Shown piece after piece: positions 56,098 through 64,000 of a stretch of DNA of 64,000 nt. The notes below the pieces were generated by a model that ran no database searches, was not told the origin of the DNA, and saw nothing but the letters and a program-made list of their open reading frames with translations. Position 1 is the first letter of the stretch; each line of letters begins with the position of its first letter. Made by a program: the position numbers and the translations under genes. The DNA is from Castanea sativa (taxonomy: Eukaryota > Streptophyta > Magnoliopsida > Fagales > Fagaceae), in the NCBI RefSeq assembly GCF_040712315.1, contig NC_134018.1, positions 41,913,335 to 41,977,334 of the forward strand. Reading direction: 5' to 3'.

Positions 56098-56403
56098 GAT
56101 TCCTTAATGCTATGTCGTTTTGGACCTTCTTGAGGTCATGTTGATATCTGCATTAAGTAGCACATGCACTTGCCAAGACTTGGTTAAACAAAAATTTTAA
56201 AAAAATTCATACATGAATAATAAGTCACCAATGGCCCAGGTGGGCCTTTTTCTTATTTTCTTGTAATCCTAGAGTTTTATCTCTTTTGTGATCTATCTAG
56301 TAGTACATACATTTTTGCATGAAACCTTACTAGGTGTAAATTTTTATAGACGAATATAAAAGAGACAGATAAATGTGTTATATTAAAAGACGACATTATT
56401 TTG

Positions 56404-56580
56404 TCACATACCTCAATCTTTTTATTGCTGGGATCTTCTCGACAAGCTCTTCCCTTTTTAAGATGACGAGCTCTTCTCTTTTCAAGATTTTTTAAGCTCA
56501 ACTTGATACTTCATGTCTAAGACCTAGATCTCTTTTGCTTCAATTTTTTGAAGGTGTAAAAACTAGGCCACGTTGTTGCT
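56404..56580. repeat. Dispersed repeat copy 1 (CACATACCT..GATCT type)
   Basis: CACATACCTCAATCTTTTTATTG, then TTCTCGACAAGCTC, CTAGATCTCTTTTGCTTCAA and TTTGAAGGTGTAAAAACTAGG. The same order of words recurs at 60283-60425. Confidence 0.7.
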
Positions 56581-56711
56581 CCTGTTCAAACATGAAAAAT
56601 GCAGTTCTTGTTTGTTGACGACTATAGGAGTGGTCTACCATGATTGGAACCCTTTTTTTTTTTTTCTTTTTTCTTTTTTTGCGTTCTTTGACGACTATGG
56701 TCATTACTGTG

Positions 56712-56890
56712 ATGCCCCAATTTGATTGATTGTGTGATGTGTGTGGATGTATGATGAGTCCCACATCGGATATTTACTAGGTAGATCTAGGTTTTATTAA
56801 CAACTGCAAGGAGCCTCAATAGTGACTAGTCCTTTTGAGGTATAGCGCAGATGTGGCTAGCGCTTTTCCTTGGGTTATTACTCCATGAAA
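56712..56890. repeat. Repeat with GAGTCCCACATCGG motif
   Basis: ATGAGTCCCACATCGGATATT, AGGAGCCTCAATAGTGACTA, GAGGTATAGCGCAGATGTGG and CTTTTCCTTGGGTTA are words shared by abundant dicot repeats beginning with a (G/A)TCCCACATCGG box (TRIM- or LTR-like). The boundaries were not resolved. Confidence 0.35.
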
Positions 56891-58564
56891 CATGAATTTA
56901 GATACATGACTAACTTGCTAACCTTACCTAGCTCAATAAACATAATTTATTGAAACATTGTTCCATAAAACTCCAAATAAACAATGCTTCTGATGAACCT
57001 CTTATAATAACTAAAATCCACAATTTATAATAATCTCCAAAATATTGTAAAGTCTAAGCGGAATAAAAAAATAATAAAAACTAATAATCTTTTCAAAACT
57101 CCACAAATTGAAAATAAACTCCACTATATAAAATGTGAACTACAAAACAAAGGTAACTAAAATTTTATGAGTCTTCAAGTAACATTGAAGCCGCCTACAA
57201 CTTCCACGCTCTACCTTGCACCTCACAAGCGGTCCAAAGGTTCCAATTCCCAACTATACTTTAATCTGAAAATATTAATTGATGGGGTGAGCCACACATC
57301 TAGTAAGTAATTATACAAAATACACAACGGAATAGAGTCAAGCAAAGCACGAGTTTGATTTCACAATTTCACTCAAAATATCCAATATAGTTTTCAAAAC
57401 ATGTAAAGAATCACTTAATACACATATAATCATATCTTAAAGTCTTTTGGAAACACATATAAATAATTGATCAGAGCACAGTGTCACATATACACATCAC
57501 ATATTCTCACACATAATCCTGTGAGTGGATACCAACATCTAACCCCTGCTAGTGAGGGATCAACACATATTCCCACATACAATCCTGTGAGCGAATTTAC
57601 ACATATATCTGATCAATTCTAAAAACACTCATTTTGAGTCACATATCACAAACAATAAAGTTTATACAACATATAATAATTTTCTCAATATTAACAATTG
57701 TTCCAACAATAAAGATATATTGAATATCACAATATCAAATTGAAACATAAATCAAAAGATGCTTGACTCTCTTAGGGAACGAATAGGAACTGAAGAGTTT
57801 ATATAAATGTTTTTACAATTCTTGAATATGTTTGAAAATCCAATTTGCTAAAAGGAACGTCTTAAATACCATTTGAAAAACAAGAATATGATTTCAAAAT
57901 CATTGGTTTGAAACAATTTTAAAAAAAAAAACAAAAATCTTTTTAGAAAACTTACTTTGAAACTCAATTATTTTCAGAAAATAGTTTAGCTTAAAATCAT
58001 CTTTTAAATGGGTTTTGGACATTCAAAACGTTATTTAAAATTCGAAATTTCTTTTAAAACATTATGTAAAAGCCAATTAAAATTTCTCTTTCAATAGTGT
58101 AAAAATGCTTTTTGATAAACTTTTAAAAAAAAATGTAAGGTTAAAAATATAACTTTGAAAATCTTTAACTTCTAAGAACCTAAAGAACAAAACTTGTGCA
58201 TATTATGCATAATTACTTACCGCACTCGAATCACTCTGAAAGTCCCGCCAAAATAATCTCCAAAGAGCCTCAAGACACTTTTAAATAGGACCTATAATCA
58301 ATTATGGAAATTACTTAATATCCTCTACAAAATATAAATTTTACTAAACCACAAAAACTGACTCACTAGTAAAATACTTTGCTAAACTAAATGATACCAC
58401 TAATGCAAAGTATCTCTACCCAAAAAAAAATGTGTTTTCCTTGAATTTATCAGAATGCAGAGGCAGCAGCTAATACCTTAGAGTTTAAGTTGATATACAT
58501 AACCCCAAACACGCCCTATTATATGTATATTCACCATAGAAAACTTTACAGTTACCCTAATATC

Positions 58565-58567
<3 letters not shown>
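56891..58567. other. AT-rich, no gene recognised
   Basis: A local duplication at about 57491-57600 repeats ACATAT-TC-CACA-A-AATCCTGTGAG twice. Long A/T-rich words follow. No coding similarity. Confidence 0.45.

Positions 58568-58614
<47 letters not shown>
58568..58614. repeat. (TA)n microsatellite
   Basis: About 23 TA units. Confidence 0.95.
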
Positions 58615-58615
<1 letters not shown>

Positions 58616-58636
58616 CACCACACTGGCATAGCATAA

Positions 58637-59075
58637 GAGCACTTGCAGCAGTGGAGCTAAATAGCTATATAGCTATTTTAGCTCCACCAAAATACCAAAA
58701 AGAAGCATGCAGCAGTGGAGCTAAATCTATATTTTTTTAGCTCATTGCTACAATGCACATCTATAGATAGATGTGCACTATTCATGAGAGCTAAAAAAAT
58801 TAATTTTTTATTTTGTGTTCACATTACTTTTTTATTGTGGTGTTTTTATTGTAGTGAAATGTATTATTTTATTGTGGTAGATATATTATTTTATTGTGAT
58901 GTTTATATTATTTTATTGTGATGTTTATATTATTTTATTGTGATGTTTATATTATTTTATTGTGTTGAAAGTAAAAATAGATCCACTGCTGCAACATGTG
59001 TGTAGGTAAAATAGATAAAGTAATTTTTGGTGGAGCTAAATTGCTAAATTTTTAGCTCCACTGCTGTGGATGCTC
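58637..59075. mobile_element. MITE, PIF/Harbinger-like (439 bp)
   Basis: The left end GAGCACTTGCAGCAGTGGAG and inward-read right end GAGCATCCACAGCAGTGGAG both continue into CTAAA. Left flank TAA and right flank TTG do not match, so the 3 bp duplication has decayed or was absent. Inside, the terminal word GCAGCAGTGGAGCTAAATxx occurs twice at left. Near 58870-58970 a 22 bp unit (ATATTATTTTATTGTGATGTTT) repeats three to four times. Confidence 0.75.
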
Positions 59076-60282
59076 TTGTCCCAGAGGCAATGAAACCAGC
59101 CTCATTATTTGACTTATAGCATAATCTCAAGGCAAGGTCTCAGAGGCAAAACACAGCCGCAATCTTTGACTTCTTCTATCCATTATATATATATATATAT
59201 ACACCAATTCAATGGAAGAAGAATGGCCGAATTGTTTGACTTCAATTTAGGATTATATGAACAAATCCAATGGAAGACTTAAACCAAATATTGATTCGTG
59301 AAATCCCATGGCTCAAATCTAACATCTAATCCATCGGCAAATCTATACGTTAGAATATAAATTTTAGGATCAAAATCAAATTTCTAAATAACCTAATTCT
59401 AAATTTTTTGTTTCTAATTGTGAGAAATCTTACCTTGAATAATCTGATTGTCTCTTCAATTGTATGTGCTCTAACTCCAAGGAAAACACCTCTTAGCCTC
59501 TTAGATAAAACCCTGACTATCTCTTCTTCTACCCTGTAGTTTGTATTATAAGATGTAGGCTTAATGGGTAGTGGGCTGCAATAATAATTAAAAGAAACCC
59601 TATAGCCCAACAATTATATTTTAAAGAAAACTCTTAAATAAAAATTATGTGTAGTATTACAATTGCTGTTTGTAATAGCAATTTCCTCTTCCATCTTCTT
59701 TAATTTTAGGCTTAAGTCACTTCACTAATGCTAGCTGCATTTTGTTAGGAATGACAATGTACAAATATGCAATTGCTTACTTACAATTATGGATGTCAGT
59801 TAACGAAATGCATTCCATATGAATCATAGAGAAGTATTCTGTGATATATAAAAATTGAAGCTATTTGACTATAGGCTTGTTTTAAATTGAGCCTTCTTAG
59901 GTGCTTGCACCATATATAATTTTGAAAGCAATTTAAAAAGATTTTGATGAGTTGACGGAGACAGCAAGAATTTACTGAGACTTAAACTCATGACCATACG
60001 ATAATCTAACATTTTAAGTCTAGGAGACTTAATAGAATTTCTTAGATTCATGACGATGGAACACATGCTACTAAATAATATAGTCATATTAGCTATGATA
60101 GTTGTAACAATTTTATAGCAATGTTTTCAACATGATTTATATGTACATGTTTGTAGATAATCATGCAAGCTTGATATGCACTTAATTCTAATAAGATAAT
60201 ATTTGGCATGGCTAATTAAAAAGAAAGCAATAAATGAGTTACCTCTACAAGAGACCTTAAATTACGATACTATTATGTACAT
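59076..60282. other. No gene recognised
   Basis: A short (TA)n lies at about 59185-59202. An 87-codon minus frame at 59350-59613 ends in low-complexity Leu/Ile/Phe and matches no known family. Confidence 0.4.
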
Positions 60283-60425
60283 ACCTTGATCTTTTCATTG
60301 TTGTAGCCTTCTTGACAAGTTTTAAGATCTCTTTTGTAAAGCTTAACATGCTACTTTCATGTTTGAGGCTTGGATCTTTTTTGCTTCATTCTTTTGAAGG
60401 TGCAAGGACTAGGGCATGTTGACCA
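60283..60425. repeat. Dispersed repeat copy 2
   Basis: ACATACCTTGATCTTTTCATTGT, TTCTTGACAAGTTT, GGCTTGGATCTTTTTTGCTTCA and TTTGAAGGTGCAAGGACTAGG match 56404-56580 in order. Confidence 0.7.
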
Positions 60426-61065
60426 TTCGCGATTATATTTCCTTCCTTTAGGGACGAAGGCTATCCCGGGGGCTTCTATTATTACTTCCTTTATCATTTG
60501 ATGACAACCAGTGAAATGACCCTTGCTTTTTGTCTCTTTGTTGAGATAGTGGCCTAGTTGGCCAATTTCTTTTCTTATTCTTCTCTGGCTATTCACTTGA
60601 CTGTTATGATCAACTATCTAAAGTCCTCTCATTCTGCAATTTATACATGTACTTGCAAATTGTTTCATTAAACACTTGTAATATGAGTAAAGAGACCACT
60701 GGTAAGATTTTATAGGGCGTTTTTCCTTTGCCCCAGTTTTTTTTAAGGGGTGATCCCATTGGTTATGCATATACTACAAATTAAAAGGAGTACTTATGCT
60801 TGACACATGATCTATCATCATACTTTCACATTCAATAAATATTCAAGCTAAATTTTTAACACCATGTCTCTTACATATCATTGTGTGAGCCATTATGTAT
60901 CAAACATATAGCATATTGATATAGCATTTTTTTTAAGAAAGAAATATTCATGATGCTATGGAAAGATTCTAGGCTTTTCCATGATTTTTGGCCTTGGTAC
61001 AAAATTACCTTATAGTAGTCTCAACAATTATATATAGATAGAGATGGGGTGGTATGATGCTATCA

Positions 61066-61140
61066 TGTCACATACCTTTGATCTCCTTTTTAGCAAGCTC
61101 TTCTTGATGAGTTCTCAGTCTTAATCTTGTGGACTTGAGA
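61066..61140. repeat. Dispersed repeat copy 3 (short)
   Basis: GTCACATACCTTTGATCTCC then TTTTTAGCAAGCTCTTCTTGAT matches the beginning of copies 1 and 2. Confidence 0.6.
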
Positions 61141-62639
61141 GTATATGTACAATCGAGATAGTCTAGATAGTCTAGTCTTGTTGTTGTACTACATGTATTC
61201 TTGTTGCGTAAAACATTTGGCTTGGAGCAACATTGTCAAGCAGGAAATCACAAATGTTATTAACCACAAATATATAAAATTTGTTGTGGCTTATGGGCGG
61301 TTGATGCGTCCACAACATAGTCTTTAGCATAGTATACCTTAGCATGTTTGCATAACACAAATATGCATGTGCATAACATAAAAAAAATGTAATTTAATTC
61401 ATACTGAGCACTAATATAATGACTCAATTTGTGAAAGTATGATGCTCAAATATATAGAGACCACAAAAGTTTTCATGAAACCATGTGGTGGATTTATGCA
61501 TCAATTGTAAAAGCATGTTGGATAAGCAGACAAGTATACAGGAGGAAAACTCAAAACCCCAAATGCATACGTAGCCAAAGATTTTGGTACAACATGTTAT
61601 ATCTTAAGCTATGTGAACAATGTTGTCTCCTACTATTGATATCTTTTTCATTTAAAGAATTCATATGGATATAATCTAATACTATTTTGAGAGCAGAGTG
61701 TATGATGACAATTCGAAGCATGTTCATTCTCAAAGTCAAGGCAGCATGTATATGCTCATGATCATTATCCATGAATTTGGTAATCATTTATGCGCTTACA
61801 GGATTTCTACTAAAAACAATTCTGTTGAGAATTATTCCTTCCATAGTTCCACTACTTGCATCCACTAGTGTATAACATATGTGATATTGTTGATCAAAAA
61901 GAAAATAACTTCTCACACATGTAACCAATTTAGTTGTGCACGTGCATATGCTAAAAGATATAATTTAGGCATGTCACGTTCCAAATTTAAAGGGAGCAAG
62001 AATCTCTTGTTAAATGGATTTCAATCCTAATAAAATCTGGTTCCATGCTATTAAATGTCCAGATTGAGATTTTGATATTTGGTAAAGCAATTAATTAAAT
62101 TTGACTTTTACCATCTTTAATAACGAAAATTAAGATACTTAAATTTGATAAAAATAATGGAGGCTGAGAGCCTTTACCCTAAGTGGTCCTTAATTGCAAT
62201 ACTTAAGCACCATAAATTCATAACCTTAGCCGATAATATAATTGACGGGTTTCTAGGTAGATTTATTCACCATGTAAAGAAGATAATCAAGGATTTTAAT
62301 TCGTAACTGAAATATTATCTCCTGTATTTTTTCTTTATATGGTTTCAATATATATTAGTCGATTTCTTGTTTACTAATCCTTTGAATTGATATAGGAATT
62401 AATATTAAATTAAACATGTATGAGAGGTGCTGATGACACATGCTATTGGTGGATAACATGGTGCATGGGCATATTGCCCATTCATCTTATTACCCATTTA
62501 GCCTTATGACTTATGAGTCATGCATATAGGCTAGCTTCAGGGTTCCCCCATCTTCTAACAGATGGACGACCTAGATTTATTAATCATAAGCAATCGAATT
62601 GAGATTATCAGATAACATACCAGGCAATATACCGGTTTG

Positions 62640-62705
62640 AAGAGAACGTTTCCATCTTTGATCTCCTTTTTGGTAGGTACTTCTTGACATGTTCTCTTTA
62701 ACGAT
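62640..62705. repeat. Dispersed repeat copy 4 (short)
   Basis: CATCTTTGATCTCCTTTTTG then GTAGGTACTTCTTGACATGTTC matches copy 3. The last bases of the window (CTTTTGATCTCCT at 63988-64000) may start a further copy. Confidence 0.5.
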
Positions 62706-64000
62706 TGTTCATTTCTCTAGACCGCATATCGTCACCATATGTGGTTTTGCAATCAACTTTATTTTTTATACATCTCTTTTGTGAATGTTTTCAATCTCAT
62801 AGATGACTGCTACCAGATTAGTTTTCGTGGACATGTATATATAACGTTTTTGCCAAACATACGTAAATCATACATAAATCATGACAGTTTTCACAAGATG
62901 CAGTTGTAGTAGAAAAATAGAATATTCATTATCGTTGGCTTCTACCTACCTAATACTGATTAAGTTTGGCCTAGCTGGGCTCATTGGATTTTCTCTTATT
63001 TCCAAATTTAGTGTTTTTAAATTTGGTAAGATAATAGAATCTAACTTTAGCCTCTTTAGTGTCTAAACTCTAAAATTATAATATAATTTTGGTAAGACAA
63101 AATTTTGGCTTCAACTTTCTCTAGCATTGAAAACTATGATTTATTATCTTTGAAAGTAGTGAAATAAAAAGCCATAGTTAATGGTATAATGTATGAATAT
63201 CAACCAAGATACTATCAGTGTACCAATTGTTTAATGCTATAAAGAGACACAAATGATCTCCTTGTGTTATAATAGGAAATGTAGTAAAGGTGTAAAACCC
63301 TTTTTTTGGCTATAATTAGGATATCAATTAGGCCTTAATATAAAATTATATTTGGCTTTAATGGTAAGGATCTCAAAGAGATCGGTTTGACTTCTTAGTC
63401 ACTGATCTTCTTTGAAGTGTGCAGCTTATAACAATCAAGGTCTTCATTACCTTTTCTTTTTAATGCCTATATTTAAGATCATAATTTTGGTAAGGTAATT
63501 ACGTTTTAATGAAATTTGACTTCACCTTTCATGCAAATTAAAACAATAGGGAAGAGTGAAACCAAGAAAGAAAAGCTCTTTGACGGTAATTTCATCATAG
63601 CTTTTGACTTGGGTGGCCGAAATTACATGACCACCTACAATTATCTCTCTATTTTCAGCAATAGAATATTTAACATAATAAACTCCTTTTTATGTTTATA
63701 AAGCATTAGAAGAGGTTATTGTGTTTTTAGGTTTTAGGTCATTTAACAATAGGTGATAAAACCATTTGATAGGATGAGAAACAACTCGTCTTACCTCAAG
63801 ACCCAAGAGTTAGGCCATGTCGTTGAGGCCTTTCATGTTCTTCCAAAGTCCGTGTTTGTCTCATATTCAATCTAAGCCTTACAACGAGCCACCTTTGGGT
63901 GATTTGATGGAAATTTTGAGGTTTTGTTCTTTGAAGACGATATTGCTAAATGGGTTTGCTTTATTGGATCTTGAAAGAAGGCTTAGCCTTTTGATCTCCT
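62706..64000. other. AT-rich, no gene recognised
   Basis: Several short open frames (for example 62881-63066 and 63516-63701) have no recognised family and lie in AT-rich sequence. Confidence 0.4.

Overview
The window is eukaryotic nuclear DNA from a flowering plant, most likely a woody eudicot. It is AT-rich, the gene pieces are split by GT-AG introns, and the remnants match plant families (plant LINE with a zf-RVT domain, Ty1/copia, CACTA, Helitron, LRR receptor kinase, CPRD49-type GDSL esterase). I see no intact ordinary protein-coding gene, no rRNA or tRNA gene, no CRISPR array and no operon-like arrangement. This is a gene-poor interval built from nested transposable elements, gene relics and captured exons. 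Species identity cannot be settled from the sequence alone. || Layout, left half. 0-4.3 kb: a purine-rich tract, a kelch-protein relic, and an unknown coding exon split by a 657 bp hAT-like element with a perfect 8 bp target duplication. 4.8-7.9 kb: a decayed LINE (ORF1, endonuclease, start of RT). 8.4-9.3 kb: a PIF/Harbinger-like element carrying a piece of serine hydroxymethyltransferase. 9.6-10.2 kb: a hAT transposase relic. 10.9-14.6 kb: a CPRD49-like esterase pseudogene holding a solo LTR and a MITE, followed by the 3' end of a ribosomal P0 gene. 16.5-19.0 kb: a minus-strand Helitron containing a 1.03 kb internal tandem duplication. 19.9-26.2 kb: a LINE RT/zf-RVT body with its poly(A) tail, split by a minus-strand copia element flanked by GAACC duplications. 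|| Layout, right half. 26.8-27.2 kb: last exon of an LRR receptor kinase. 28.9-33.3 kb: small DNA elements, telomere-like repeats and the end of a CACTA element. 33.9-39.9 kb: a KAPA synthase (BIOF) pseudogene with a complete copia element (GTTTC duplications) in an intron. 40.6 kb: an actin-related-protein exon. 41.7-45.3 kb: CACTA subterminal repeats, tandem duplications and a small Helitron family. 45.6-47.5 kb: a tiny glycine-rich membrane-protein gene split by a CACTA element with a CTT duplication. 49.2-54.1 kb: large direct repeats with Helitron-like features. 55.4-56.1 kb: a regular 93 bp tandem array. 56-64 kb: mostly unassigned AT-rich sequence with several related dispersed repeats. 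|| How the parts relate: the only biochemistry visible is that of the mobile elements. The two copia elements have lost complementary parts: one lacks most of gag, the other lacks zinc knuckle, protease and integrase. Host-gene pieces (SHMT, CPRD49, P0, BIOF, ARP, kelch, LRR-RLK) sit beside or inside elements, consistent with capture, segmental duplication and decay. No clearly new biological system stands out. The most testable observations are two element insertions whose conceptual removal restores an open frame, the duplicated Helitron, and the matching architecture of the CACTA palindrome arrays.
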